From: Chromobacterium violaceum ATCC 12472
GTDB lineage: Bacteria; Pseudomonadota; Gammaproteobacteria; Burkholderiales; Chromobacteriaceae
Direction: 5' to 3'
DNA length: 64,000 nucleotides
Assembly (NCBI RefSeq): GCF_000007705.1
Contig: NC_005085.1
Span: 3,171,752 to 3,235,751, forward strand
Part shown: piece by piece, positions 8,196 to 17,235 of the stretch
Position numbering within the stretch: position 1 is the stretch's first letter
Layout of the letters: each line of letters starts with the position of its first letter
The notes under the pieces: generated by a model
Told to the model about the DNA's origin: nothing
Database searches by the model: none
What the model saw: the letters and a program-made list of their open reading frames with translations, nothing else
Made by a program: the position numbers and the translations under genes

Positions 8196-9398
8196 ATGAC
8201 CCCCATCTGGCACAATCTGATGCTGAATCCGCTGGCCGCGTTCGGCATCCTGCTGGCGCTGGGCGTGATAGGCGGCCAGATCGCGGTGCGCGTCGCGCGC
8301 CTGCCCGCCATCACCGGCTACATCGTCACCGGCCTGATCATCGGCCCCTACAGCCTCAACCTGCTCAATCAGGAATTATTGAACGAGGCCTCGCTGTTCG
8401 TGCAGCTGGCCCTGGGCATCGCGCTGTTCGAAGCCGGCCGCCGCGTGGACCTGCGCTGGCTGCGGGTGGAGAAGACGCTGCTCACCACCACCCTGTTCTA
8501 CTGTCTGCTGCTGTTCGCCGCGCTGTTCGCGCTGCTGAACGCCAGCGGCTTCGGCGCGCCGGCCAGCCTGATGCTGGCGGCGCTAGGCATCGCCACCTCG
8601 CCCATCGTGGTGCTGGAGATCGTGCGCGAGTCCCGCGCCGACGGCCAGGTGAGCGAACGGCTGCTGACCGCCACCGCGCTGTCCAGCCTGCTGGCGATGG
8701 CGGGCTTCGCGCTGGCGCTGTCCTACACCCATCTTTCCGCCGACCACAGCGTGGAAGACGGCATCCTGATGCCGGGCTGGCTGATCCTGGGCTCGGTGGC
8801 GCTGGGCCTGGTCGCCGGCCTGGTCACCACCCAGCTCAACCGCTGGCTGGGCGGCCATCAGCGCGAGGCGCAGCGCGTGCTGCTGTTCGGCTTGATCGCG
8901 CTCCTGGTCGGCGCCGCCGACATGCTGCAGCTGCTGGCGCTGATGGCGCTGCTGGTGGCGGGCATGAGCACCCGCAACCTGCGCCACGGCTACACCGTCA
9001 GCGAACCGGGCATCCTGTCGCTGAGCCATGTGTTCACCGTCGCCTTCTTCGTCTCCGCCGGCGCCCACCTGTCGCCGCAGGCGCTGGCCTCGCACTGGCC
9101 GCTGGCGCTGCTGTGCCTGATCCTGCGCGGCGGCATCGGCATGCTGGTATGGTGGCTGGCGGCGCGCGGCAACGGCCTGTCGCGCAGGCAGGGGGCCTGG
9201 CTGGGGCTGGCGCTCAGCCCGATGAACAGCGGCTCCGCGCTGCTGCTGGGCCTGGGCATGGTGTCGCTGGGCGAAGCCGCCGCCAGCTTCAGCGCGGCGC
9301 TGATGGCCGCGCTGCTGATCAACGAGATCGCCGCCCCCATCCTCACCCGGCTAGCCCTGCGCCTGGCCGGCGAAACCGCAGGAGCCAGCCATGCTTGA
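8196..9398 (+). CDS. CPA2-family cation:proton antiporter, membrane domain only
   Basis: 400-residue integral membrane protein with about 12 hydrophobic segments. The N-terminus has LGVIGGQIAVRVARLPAITG followed by LIIGPYSLNLL, as in KefB/NapA-like antiporters, and the family-typical LFEAGRRVDLRWL. It lacks the C-terminal TrkA-N/RCK domain of KefB/KefC. The ATG at 8196 follows GAGGAG; an upstream ATG at 8151 is less likely. The stop overlaps ybdK by 8 bp, implying translational coupling. Ion specificity (Na+ or K+) is not determined. Confidence 0.8.
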   Translation: MTPIWHNLMLNPLAAFGILLALGVIGGQIAVRVARLPAITGYIVTGLIIGPYSLNLLNQELLNEASLFVQLALGIALFEAGRRVDLRWLRVEKTLLTTTLFYCLLLFAALFALLNASGFGAPASLMLAALGIATSPIVVLEIVRESRADGQVSERLLTATALSSLLAMAGFALALSYTHLSADHSVEDGILMPGWLILGSVALGLVAGLVTTQLNRWLGGHQREAQRVLLFGLIALLVGAADMLQLLALMALLVAGMSTRNLRHGYTVSEPGILSLSHVFTVAFFVSAGAHLSPQALASHWPLALLCLILRGGIGMLVWWLAARGNGLSRRQGAWLGLALSPMNSGSALLLGLGMVSLGEAAASFSAALMAALLINEIAAPILTRLALRLAGETAGASHA

Positions 9399-10524
9399 AT
9401 TCAACCAAAGCCAGCCGCTCACCCTGGGCGTGGAGCTGGAACTGATGATACTGAACCGCCGCGACTACAACCTCACCCGCGGCTCCGACGACCTGCTGCT
9501 GCAGATCAACCGCAAGCCGCACGGCTATGACATCAAGCCCGAGATCACCCAGGGCATGATAGAGATCGGCACCGCCGTCCACAGCGACGTCAACGCGATG
9601 CTGGACGAGCTGCTGGCCATCCGCACATTGCTGGTGGACAGCGCGCACAAGCTGAACCTGGGCCTGGCGGGCGGCGGCGCCCACCCGTTCCAGCACTGGG
9701 AGGACCAGCGCATCTATCCCAAGGAGCGCTACAAGCTGGTATCCGAGCTTTACGGCTATCTGGCCAAGCAATTCACCGTCTACGGCCAGCACATCCACAT
9801 CGGCTGTCCGGACGGCGACGCGGCGGTGCGGCTTACCCACTACCTGGCCCGCTACATCCCGCACTTCATCGCGCTGTCGGCGTCCTCGCCCTTCTACCAG
9901 GGTGTGGACACCTCGTTCCAGACCTCCCGCCTCACCAGCGTCAACGCCTTCCCGCTGTCGGGCTGCATGCCGGTGGTGGACAGCTGGGACGCGTTCAACG
10001 CCTATTTCGAGCGCATGGAAGCGCTGGGCATCGTCGCCAGCATGAAGGACTTTTACTGGGACATCCGCCCCAAGCCGGAATACGGCACCGTGGAGATCCG
10101 CATCTGCGACACGCCGCTATCGGTCGAAACGCCGGTGCTGCTGGCCGCCTACGCCCAGATGCTGGCGCGACGCTGCTTCGAGGAAAGCTGGAACGACATC
10201 TGCCCCGAGCCCTACCTCACCTACAGCTACAACCGCTTCCAGGCCTGCCGCTTCGGCTTCGACGGCGTGATGGTGGATGCCCGCAGCAAGAGCCAGCTGG
10301 GTCTGCAGGAAGACCTGCTGGACACGCTGCGCGCGCTGGAGCCGCACGCCGAGGCGCTGGGCAGCCAGCACCAGCTGGCCGCGCTGCGACAGCGGGCGCT
10401 GAAATGCCACAGCGACAGCCGCTGGCTGCGCCAGATATTCGAGCAGAGCGGCTCGCTGAGCGAGGTGGTGCGCCGCCAGAGCGAGCACTGGATGTACGCC
10501 GAGCCGGGAGTCGGCGTAAACTGA
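9391..10524 (+). CDS. ybdK: YbdK-type carboxylate-amine ligase (GCS2 family)
   Basis: 377 residues of the glutamate-cysteine ligase 2 family. The N-terminus TLGVELELMILNRRDYNL carries the metal-binding ExE-type motif, and IHIGCPD and YWDIRPKPEYGTVEIRICD are diagnostic of YbdK. The E. coli protein shows weak glutamate-cysteine ligase activity and its physiological role is unclear; the same caution applies here. The start overlaps the antiporter gene by 8 bp, so the two are co-translated. Confidence 0.88.
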   Translation: MLEFNQSQPLTLGVELELMILNRRDYNLTRGSDDLLLQINRKPHGYDIKPEITQGMIEIGTAVHSDVNAMLDELLAIRTLLVDSAHKLNLGLAGGGAHPFQHWEDQRIYPKERYKLVSELYGYLAKQFTVYGQHIHIGCPDGDAAVRLTHYLARYIPHFIALSASSPFYQGVDTSFQTSRLTSVNAFPLSGCMPVVDSWDAFNAYFERMEALGIVASMKDFYWDIRPKPEYGTVEIRICDTPLSVETPVLLAAYAQMLARRCFEESWNDICPEPYLTYSYNRFQACRFGFDGVMVDARSKSQLGLQEDLLDTLRALEPHAEALGSQHQLAALRQRALKCHSDSRWLRQIFEQSGSLSEVVRRQSEHWMYAEPGVGVN

Positions 10525-10549
10525 GCGATTGCAATCGGATCGCCCCTTT

Positions 10550-11347
10550 ATGCCTTTCGAACTCCCGCAACAACCGGCGCCGGAACTGCCCGAGCGCTGG
10601 TGCGTATTCAACGGCAGCCTGCTGTGGCTGCAGGACAATCAGCTGCCGGCGCAGCCGCCGGCCGGCTGCGCGTTGACCGGCCAGCGCTTTCTCGGCATTC
10701 ACGAAGGCAGCAACCTGTTCCTGGCGGACCTGGTCGGCGACATGCCGGCGCAGGCCGGAGAATGGCTGCCGCTGCGCCCGGCGCTGCTGGCCATGCCCAT
10801 GGCCCAGGTCCAAGCGGCCGCCCGCGCCGCCCAGCTGCGCCAGTTCTTCCACAGCCACCGCTTCTGCGGCCATTGCGCCACGCCGCTGGCCGTCAGCGCC
10901 GACCAGCTCGGCCGGCACTGCCCCAGCTGCGGCCAGGTGTACTACCCGCGCATCTCCCCCGCCATGATGGTGCTGGTCCGCCGCGGCCGCGAACTGCTGC
11001 TGGCCCGCAGCCCACACTTCGCGCCCGGCATGTACAGCGCGCTGGCCGGCTTCGTCGAGCCCGGCGAAACGCTGGAAGAATGCGTGCACCGCGAAACCTG
11101 GGAGGAAGTGGGCGTGAAAGTGAAGAACCTGCGTTACGCCTTCTCCCAGTCCTGGCCCTTTCCGCACTCGCTGATGCTGGCCTTCATCGCCGAATACGAC
11201 GGCGGCGACATCCGCCCGCAGGAGGGAGAGATCGAGGACGCGGGCTGGTTCGACATCGACGCGCTGCCGGGGCTGCCGATGCCCATCTCCATCGCCCATC
11301 GCCTGATCCGGCATGCCTGCGACAGAATCCGCGACCTAGAAGCGTAA
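10550..11347 (+). CDS. nudC: NADH pyrophosphatase / NAD-cap hydrolase NudC
   Basis: 265-residue Nudix hydrolase that cleaves NADH and NAD-capped RNA. Visible: a four-cysteine zinc ribbon (FCGHC then CPSCGQVYYPR) in the middle and a complete Nudix box beginning GFVEPGETLEECVHRE and ending TWEEVG, followed by the SQPWPFPxS-type motif here as SQSWPFPHSLM. A TTG at 10529 is an alternative start; the ATG at 10550 has no strong Shine-Dalgarno, so the start is uncertain. It follows ybdK by 25 bp. Confidence 0.93.
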   Translation: MPFELPQQPAPELPERWCVFNGSLLWLQDNQLPAQPPAGCALTGQRFLGIHEGSNLFLADLVGDMPAQAGEWLPLRPALLAMPMAQVQAAARAAQLRQFFHSHRFCGHCATPLAVSADQLGRHCPSCGQVYYPRISPAMMVLVRRGRELLLARSPHFAPGMYSALAGFVEPGETLEECVHRETWEEVGVKVKNLRYAFSQSWPFPHSLMLAFIAEYDGGDIRPQEGEIEDAGWFDIDALPGLPMPISIAHRLIRHACDRIRDLEA

Positions 11348-11614
11348 GCCCATGCTCACAGCCCGGAGAGGCGGGATGCCCCATCCTGCCCATCCGGCGC
11401 TCCCCATCAGGCTTCAGCGCGCCGTCTCAAGAACAGCGACCGGCCTCGGCGACAGCCAGCGCCGACATCGACCAGCGCGTTGCCTTTCCCGGTCTTTCAT
11501 GCGCCAGGCCAAACCCGTCGCCCGCCATGCCGGAAATTCAAATAGAATATTTACTCGAGGAAAGCATTGCAAAACGCTGCTCGCCTTTTCCATTTCCGGA
11601 TGAAAGAGTCAATC

Positions 11615-12856
11615 ATGAGACAGATGGCCCTGCTGCGCCCCGCCTTGATGCTGAGCCTGTCGCTTGCCTGCGCGGACGCGCGGGCGGCCGCCATGACCGT
11701 GGACAGCCTGGACGGCCCCGTCACCCGCAACGAGATCCAGTCCTTCGTCGATTTCGCTCAGGAACTGCAACCGGGCGCCTCCAACGTCGGCAACGAATGG
11801 GCGCAAGGCCACAGCGGCGAAAACCTGAAAGCCATGGCCCTGGTTTACGACATCGCGCCGAGCCAGCCCCTGCTGGACAAGATGGTGTCCTTCTGCGACG
11901 CGCTGCTGTCGGAACGCAACGACATCCTGCCGGCGCCAGCTGGCCAGCGAGTGATCTGGACCGACCGCATCGATCCGATATGGCTGAACAAGCCGGACGT
12001 CAGCCCGATCCAGACCGGCGGCGAACAAGGCGACCCGGTGGGCCACCTGGGCAGCTGCGCCCGGCAGATACTGAAAACCACCGCGGTATACAACCAGAAA
12101 GTGGCCGGCGGCGACCCCTTCCATTTCGGCGCCACCTATCTGCAGCGCGCCAAGACCTATCTGAGCGAAGCCGACAAGACGGTTGACCAGCACATCCTGA
12201 AATCGCTGCTCAAGCTGACCGACGGCAACCGCATGTACTTCGCCGCTAACGCCCCTTACAAGGGCGGCGAGCCGGTGCCGTGGAACCAGCAGATGATGTT
12301 CGGCTACGGCTTCCTCAACCTGGCCCAGGCGCATGAGCTGCTGAAAGACGACCCGGCCCGCGTCAAGCGTTACGACCAGATCCTGCAAGCCAATCTGGAC
12401 TGGTTCCTCCAGTCCGGCCTCACCCGCTACACCGACAAAGCCGGCCGTCCCGCTTACGACTGGGGCTACGCCATGCCCGACACCGCCGGCGAGGACAACA
12501 GCCACGGCAGCCTGGACAGCGCAGGCCTGTACCGGCTGTATCAAAGCGGACGCTACGGCCTGAAAGCCGCGCAGCGGGCGCCCATCGCCAACACCATCCT
12601 CGATGTGATGCGCCTGGGCGACCGCCACTACGCCGGCCGCCTCAACGGCACCACCGGCGCCGGCAACAGCAAGGACACCAACTACCTGCGCAGCGGCTAC
12701 CTGTTCACCGCCCTGTTCCAGCCCAGCGCCTACTACGCCATGATGAGCGACGCCGGCATCCGGGACGGCAGCAACGCCTCCCGCATCGACGCCTTCTCGC
12801 GCTTCCTGGCGGTGAAGGCAGCGCGCGCGGCCGGCGGCGCCAAGCAGAAACAATAG
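11615..12856 (+). CDS. Secreted protein of unknown function, probable alpha/alpha-toroid fold
   Basis: 413 residues beginning with a signal peptide (MRQMALLRPALMLSLSLACA, cleavage near ARAAA). The mature part is rich in aromatic residues and repeats of helical pairs, with conserved-looking motifs VIWTDRIDPIWLNKPD, HFGATYLQRAKTYL, PWNQQMMFGYG and EDNSHGSLDSAGLYRLY. The pattern recalls alpha/alpha-toroid polysaccharide lyases and glycosidases and some fungal secreted proteins, but no family can be named with confidence. It stands alone, 267 bp after nudC, with its own AT-rich upstream region. ATG at 11615 is preferred over 11600 because the signal peptide then starts correctly. Confidence 0.72.
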   Translation: MRQMALLRPALMLSLSLACADARAAAMTVDSLDGPVTRNEIQSFVDFAQELQPGASNVGNEWAQGHSGENLKAMALVYDIAPSQPLLDKMVSFCDALLSERNDILPAPAGQRVIWTDRIDPIWLNKPDVSPIQTGGEQGDPVGHLGSCARQILKTTAVYNQKVAGGDPFHFGATYLQRAKTYLSEADKTVDQHILKSLLKLTDGNRMYFAANAPYKGGEPVPWNQQMMFGYGFLNLAQAHELLKDDPARVKRYDQILQANLDWFLQSGLTRYTDKAGRPAYDWGYAMPDTAGEDNSHGSLDSAGLYRLYQSGRYGLKAAQRAPIANTILDVMRLGDRHYAGRLNGTTGAGNSKDTNYLRSGYLFTALFQPSAYYAMMSDAGIRDGSNASRIDAFSRFLAVKAARAAGGAKQKQ

Positions 12857-13081
12857 CGCTGACAAGGCTCACCCAGCTGCCGGGCTTGGCATCCGGCGCA
12901 TCGGCCATGCCGGCCGGGCCTCCTGGCGGGGCTGTCGGTTCCCAGAGAGGGCGTCAATCTGTTTGGGGCAAGGGGGGAAGTCGTCTTGTCCAGGATTTAT
13001 GCAACAGCGCTCCCCCATGACCCATGCAATGACCGCCAGGAAACCCAAGGCTCCCACGCTCATGAACAAGGCGGCTTGCGG

Positions 13082-14689
13082 CTACAAGCGGAACTTGGCC
13101 ACCGAATCCTTGAGCTGATGGGCCAGCGCCGACAAGGCCTCGACGTTGCCGCTCACTTCGGTGACTGAGGCCTGCGACGCGTCCACCATCCGCGTGATGG
13201 ACGCCACGTTGGACGCGACGCTATGCCCGGCCTCGGCCTGTTCCGTCGCCACCTTCGCCATCGAGCGTATCTGCTCCAGCGTGTGCTCGGCGCCTTGATT
13301 GATCTCGCGCAGCGCCTGCGCCGCTTCCTGCGCCCTTTCCACCCCGCGCGTCACCAGCGGCCTCACCTCGCTCATGCTGTCCGCCACGGAGCCGGTGTCC
13401 TCCTGGATGCGCTTGACCATGCCGGCGATTCTTTCCGTAGCCTGGGCGCTGCGTTCCGCCAGCTTGCGCACCTCGTCCGCCACCACGGCGAAGCCGCGGC
13501 CGCTTTCGCCGGCCCGGGCCGCCTCAATCGCCGCGTTCAGGGCCAGCAGATTGGTCTGGTCGGCGATTTCCTTGATCTCGCCGGCGATGCCGTCTATTTC
13601 CCGGGAACGGTCGGCCAGGCCGCCTATCAGGGTCGAGGCGCTGGCGATCTGTCCGGATACCAGCTGGATCTCGTCCGCCGCCTGCATCACCAGTTTTTCT
13701 CCCTGTCCCGCCAGGCGGCAGGAGCGCAGGGAATCGCTCTCCGTCTCCCCCGCGCAAACGCTCACCTGGTCGCTGCAGGCCGCCATGGATTCGATCTCGC
13801 GGGACGTGCCCTGGGTCGCCAGCAGCGATTGGTGCGCCGCGTCGTTGATGCGCTCCACCTGGCCGCTCAGGCCGCCCACCGCGCGCTCCAGGTCCGTCGC
13901 GCCGCGCTGCAGGCTTTGTATCATGCCGCGCAGGCTCTCCTGCATCGTCGCGATCGCCTCCATCAGGCTGCCGCGGCCTTCGCTCTTCACGCTCAGGGTC
14001 AAATCGCCGGCCGCGATGTCCAGCGCCGTGCGCGATGCGTCGTATGGCTCCCCGCCTATCACCGCGTAGATCGAACGGGCCACCAGCCAGGTCATGGCGA
14101 TCACCACCGCCAGCACCGCCGCGCCGATCAGCAGCAGCCGCAGCGCCAGCCTGTTGAACACCTGGTCGACATCATCCAGGAACACGCCGGTGCCTATGGT
14201 CCAGTTCCAGCCATGGATGCGCATCACCGCGTTGAGCTTGGGCAGCGGCACGTCGCCATTGGGGCGGCGGGTGCGGATTTGCACAAAGCCGAAATCGGCG
14301 TCGCGCAGCACGTCGTCGTAAGCCTGCACCAGCGTGCGTCCGTCCGGCAGTTTTTCGCCGGGGTCGTTCTTGCCCAGCTTGCGTTTGTCCGGGTGAACCA
14401 GCACCAGGTTGTCGCTGCCCCGGGCGAAAACGTAGCTGCCCTTGTCGCGCAGGCTGCTCATCGCCTCTATCGCGCGCCGTTGCGCCTCCGGCCGGGACAG
14501 CTTGCCGGACTGCTCCAGCTTCTGGAAATGCGAAACCTGCTGTCCAGCAAGCGTCAGCAGGATGCGGATCTGCGAGCGGCGGTCCTCCAACTGCGAATCA
14601 TGCAGGCTGTACAAGGCGACGCCCGCCAATACGACCAGGCCCAGGCCCGCGTTCAATACCAGAATGCCCAGGCGGGTGGAAAGCTTCAT
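13082..14689 (-). CDS. Methyl-accepting chemotaxis protein with single Cache domain
   Basis: 535-residue inner-membrane chemoreceptor. Order: TM1 at about 5-27, periplasmic sCache_2-type domain at about 28-185 ([22 protein letters not shown]), TM2 around 190-210, HAMP ([11 protein letters not shown]), and a long cytoplasmic signalling coil with the conserved tip [20 protein letters not shown] and [15 protein letters not shown]. sCache_2 receptors often sense small organic acids, but the ligand is unknown. ATG at 14689 is nine bases from AGGAG; an ATG two codons upstream is too close to it. Monocistronic. Confidence 0.93.
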   Translation of the reverse strand: MKLSTRLGILVLNAGLGLVVLAGVALYSLHDSQLEDRRSQIRILLTLAGQQVSHFQKLEQSGKLSRPEAQRRAIEAMSSLRDKGSYVFARGSDNLVLVHPDKRKLGKNDPGEKLPDGRTLVQAYDDVLRDADFGFVQIRTRRPNGDVPLPKLNAVMRIHGWNWTIGTGVFLDDVDQVFNRLALRLLLIGAAVLAVVIAMTWLVARSIYAVIGGEPYDASRTALDIAAGDLTLSVKSEGRGSLMEAIATMQESLRGMIQSLQRGATDLERAVGGLSGQVERINDAAHQSLLATQGTSREIESMAACSDQVSVCAGETESDSLRSCRLAGQGEKLVMQAADEIQLVSGQIASASTLIGGLADRSREIDGIAGEIKEIADQTNLLALNAAIEAARAGESGRGFAVVADEVRKLAERSAQATERIAGMVKRIQEDTGSVADSMSEVRPLVTRGVERAQEAAQALREINQGAEHTLEQIRSMAKVATEQAEAGHSVASNVASITRMVDASQASVTEVSGNVEALSALAHQLKDSVAKFRL

Positions 14690-14834
14690 GGCCATCACTC
14701 CTGATCCAGTACATCCTTGATCAAGCGGTTTTGATCGCGGCCGGTTCCTGGCCGCGCCCCGCACTCATGCTAATATAGGCAAATACCGCCACGATTCCGA
14801 TCAGCGGTTCCCCTCCAACGAATCAGATAAAACA

Positions 14835-15284
14835 ATGAACCTGATCAAGCTGATAAGCCCGTTCATCGCCATCGGCCTGGCCATCGCCAGCCCCCTGAGC
14901 CACGCAGAGCCGGAAGACCAGCCGCTGCCCGGCGACTTCCAGCCCGCGCCGGCCGCCAAGCCGCTGCACCAGCCCCGCGCCAAAGCCGCGCCCAGCCACG
15001 CTTCCAAGCCTGCCGCCCATGCGGAGGGCAAAGCCAAGGCCCCGCACGCCAAATCCGGCAAGGCCCACGCCAAAAAACATGCCGCCAAACCGCATCACGC
15101 GAAATCCAAGCATGCTTCCAAAAACAAGCGCGCGCAGGCCGGCGGCAAGCATCTGAAAAAAGGCCAGGCCAAGCATCACGCCAAGAAGAAAGCCCACAAA
15201 CCGGCCAAGGCCCACAAGCACAAGGCCCATAAAAATAAGAAGACAACCGCCAAGCCGCATCACAAGCACAAGAAAAAGCATTAG
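14835..15284 (+). CDS. Lys/His/Ala-rich exported basic protein
   Basis: 149 residues. A signal peptide (MNLIKLISPFIAIGLAIASP, cleavage after SHA) leads into EPEDQPLPGDFQPAP and then roughly 100 residues composed almost wholly of Lys, His and Ala with patterns such as KAHKHKAHKNKK, ending KKKH. Such tails resemble histone H1-like repeats but an export signal argues against a nucleoid role. Possible roles are binding of metal, polyanions or the cell envelope; none is shown. The coding assignment rests on the intact frame and the signal peptide; no strong Shine-Dalgarno is visible. Confidence 0.6.
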   Translation: MNLIKLISPFIAIGLAIASPLSHAEPEDQPLPGDFQPAPAAKPLHQPRAKAAPSHASKPAAHAEGKAKAPHAKSGKAHAKKHAAKPHHAKSKHASKNKRAQAGGKHLKKGQAKHHAKKKAHKPAKAHKHKAHKNKKTTAKPHHKHKKKH

Positions 15285-15289
15285 GCCTC

Positions 15290-15318
15290 TTGCCAAGCAA
15301 TAAACAGCCGGGCATAAT
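15290..15318 (+). promoter_or_regulatory. Sigma-70 promoter of tRNA-Thr
   Basis: TTGCCA at 15290-15295 and CATAAT at 15313-15318 are separated by exactly 17 bases and lie 12 bases before the tRNA gene. The -35 box overlaps the region just after the stop of the Lys/His-rich gene. Confidence 0.75.
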
Positions 15319-15330
15319 GCGTCTCTCTTC

Positions 15331-15406
15331 GCCGGTGTAGCTCAGTTGGTAGAGCACCTGACTTGTAATCAGGGGGTCGCGAGTTCGATTCCTGCCGCCG
15401 GCACCA
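15331..15406 (+). tRNA. tRNA-Thr (anticodon UGU)
   Basis: 76-nt cloverleaf with encoded CCA. Acceptor GCCGGTG pairs with CGCCGGC (one T-G pair), D arm AGCTCAGTTGGTAGAGC, anticodon stem CCTGA/TCAGG enclosing loop CTTGTAA (anticodon TGT), and T loop GTTCGATTC. It reads ACA and, by wobble, ACG codons. Confidence 0.97.
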
Positions 15407-15411
15407 ATTCC

Positions 15412-15446
15412 AAGGGCCTTGTAGCGATACAAGGCCCTTAGTCTTT
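15412..15446 (+). terminator. Rho-independent terminator of tRNA-Thr
   Basis: A perfect 12-bp stem (AAGGGCCTTGTA at 15412-15423 with TACAAGGCCCTT at 15428-15439, loop GCGA) is followed by AGTCTTTTCC. It ends the tRNA transcript a few bases after the CCA. Confidence 0.88.
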
Positions 15447-15817
15447 TCCTGATCTCCATTTCATTCATCCTTGCTTTTGATCTGGCTATTCGCCCCCTCG
15501 CGCGCCGCATATCAATTGCCGTCATCGCCAACAGCCAGGCGAGGCATTTTTTTCCTGTGCGATAGGCCAAGCTTAGCGTACAAAACCGAAATGGCGGCGA
15601 TATCAACGTGCCAAGCGCGCCGCCCACTGCCTGCAATCAGCCCTAAATCGACCCTCTCCCCCTCACTACCAGTTGTCAGACGCCGGAAACAGCTAGCCTG
15701 ACAGCTCATCAAGCTCCACACCAGGCATAAGATAATTCGGATTAAATTAAAATCCTCAATTGACCTTTTATGGCTTAAATAAGAATCGGCATACTCATTT
15801 TGATCGGATTTCGCGAT
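15447..15817. other. Gene-free interval after tRNA-Thr
   Basis: About 370 bases with no supportable gene. Base composition becomes steadily more AT-rich towards 15720-15817, the upstream region of the orphan gene. No integrase, direct repeat of the tRNA 3' end or transposase remnant was found by eye. Confidence 0.6.
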
Positions 15818-16570
15818 ATGCCAACAATCGACACTGGAATGCACCCTATCTGGACAAAGGATACTCGTGCCATGGCACTTGGCGGAACAACGGAGATTAA
15901 TACAGGAGAAAGCCTAACAATACACTGGGGCGTCCCGGATTACTGCGCCAGCGGCATAAAAGCCGACGTATGGATAGAAAAAATAGTAGACCACGATTGG
16001 GTGCTCGAATCCACATGGGTCAAAGGATATAAAATGACGGAATGCGCCGACCCGGAAACCGTGCATGGGAAAATGAACTACGCAGGCTCTCTGACTATAG
16101 CAGACCTACCACGCAAACCCGGACTTTATCGAATAAAAGTCAAAACTTTCAGCCTATGCGGAGGAGGACAGATCAAAACCCCTTGTTATGTAAACCTGTT
16201 GCAACCTCCAAGCCTAGCCGCACCCAAGATACTGAAAACGAAAGGTATTTCGAAAAATGCAGCAGAGCAATTGGAACTTAGCGTGCACTCGACACCGGAC
16301 TTATTCATTACCATCGCCAACGGTGAAATAAAATCAGGGACGCCGGTACAGCTAGTCTTAACCAGCCCCGGCTCGCAGTGGGAATCTGAAATCCACGCCC
16401 TGAAAACCGAGCCCATGCCCGAATCAAATTCTTTGAAATTATCCATACCCAATGCCTGCCTGAGACAGCTTCAAGCAGAACGATGCATCCATATCAAGTA
16501 TTTTATAAATTGCAACAATCCAGAACTATGGCAACAATCGCATAGCGCAAGCATTTTATTGAAACCATGA
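15818..16570 (+). CDS. Orphan protein of unknown function in AT-richer DNA
   Basis: About 250 residues from the ATG at 15818 (an ATG six codons upstream is also possible). No signal peptide or membrane segment. The sequence looks like two beta-rich modules: an N-terminal one (INTGESLTIHWGVPDYCAS ... GLYRIKVKTFSLCGGG) and a C-terminal one (LFITIANGEIKSGTPVQLVL), with seven cysteines. Codon use is visibly less GC-rich than the neighbours (many AAA, ATA, AAT codons), consistent with transfer. No family was recognised. It sits just downstream of a tRNA gene, a common site of insertion. Confidence 0.65.
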   Translation: MPTIDTGMHPIWTKDTRAMALGGTTEINTGESLTIHWGVPDYCASGIKADVWIEKIVDHDWVLESTWVKGYKMTECADPETVHGKMNYAGSLTIADLPRKPGLYRIKVKTFSLCGGGQIKTPCYVNLLQPPSLAAPKILKTKGISKNAAEQLELSVHSTPDLFITIANGEIKSGTPVQLVLTSPGSQWESEIHALKTEPMPESNSLKLSIPNACLRQLQAERCIHIKYFINCNNPELWQQSHSASILLKP

Positions 16571-17190
16571 AGGAATTCATCCAGGCCAGGCCACGGCGCA
16601 ATTCGCTGGCAAAAATACCGCACGACCTCCAGCGCTCAATTCAGGCTCTACAACTGGCTTGATTCAAAGCCAAACATCGATACCAAGCCCATCACAGACA
16701 AGATGGGTCCGAGGTCGGCCACAAAAACACCGAGAGCAGCCATGACGCATCAAGTTCGCGCCATACTCGCGAAATACCGCCGCAGCATGGCAGCAGATGC
16801 GCTCAAACTTCTCGTCATTGGGAATCTTCCGAAAAAAGGCCCGGCCTCAAGGCCGGGCCGATCAAAAGGGCAAACACCGATAAAGAACAGGCACGGAAAA
16901 GACTCGCATCGCCAAAAAGGCTGCAACAGTCCATCCGGATCAATCGCATATTCAGACCATTCCCATTCAGCGCCCCAAAACACGCAGCCGGCCAATATGT
17001 AGGATCTGGGCGGCCTCGGCCATAGCAAATGGCAGCCGGACACTGAACTGGCGAAGCGGCCGGCCAAGGGCTCGAAACTGGAATGCCAGCCGCAGCAAGG
17101 GCGCCCGCTGGACCCGGCGAGCGGCCTGGCGGCCCATGCGTTCCGCAAGCAGGCGGAAAGAGGAGTCCGCCTCGCGTTCGGCGGCGCGAG
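16571..17190. other. Gene-free interval with possible decayed sequence
   Basis: About 620 bases without a convincing gene. A 31-codon frame starts at 16567 inside the orphan gene's stop (ATGA overlap) but has no recognisable product. Short frames on both strands lack Shine-Dalgarno sites and family resemblance. The interval holds a strong minus-strand terminator at 16832-16859. It could be decayed acquired DNA or contain a small RNA. Confidence 0.5.
16832..16859 (-). terminator. Strong hairpin with U-run, minus strand, no obvious gene upstream
   Basis: GGCCCGGCCT at 16838-16847 and AGGCCGGGCC at 16850-16859 form a perfect 10-bp stem with loop CA. Read on the minus strand it is followed by six T residues (A6 at 16832-16837). 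The nearest minus-strand gene is already terminated at 17191-17213, so the transcript ended here is unidentified. Confidence 0.75.
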
Positions 17191-17213
17191 AAAAAGGGCG
17201 GCTCACGCCGCCC
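17191..17213 (-). terminator. Terminator of the pepA-holC-adenosyltransferase operon
   Basis: On the minus strand GGGCGGC-GTGA-GCCGCCC is followed by TTTTTCTC. It begins 22 bases after the stop of the adenosyltransferase gene. Confidence 0.9.
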
Positions 17214-17235
17214 CGCTGCGCGCCAGGCCCTGCGC

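Noticed and set aside
10529-10549. TTG start for NudC
   Set aside because: The family N-terminus does not require it and there is no Shine-Dalgarno; the ATG at 10550 is simpler.
14863-15636. Long minus-strand frame across the tRNA-Thr region encoding RDPLITSQVLYQLSYT
   Set aside because: This is the well-known translation of the antisense strand of a tRNA gene and its flank; no Shine-Dalgarno and no relation to a protein family.
16967-17206. 79-codon minus-strand frame after the adenosyltransferase
   Set aside because: It begins inside the loop of the operon terminator at 17191-17213 and has no ribosome site.
15331-17235. tRNA-Thr as an attachment site of an integrated element
   Set aside because: No repeat of the tRNA 3' end and no integrase or phage gene was found downstream.
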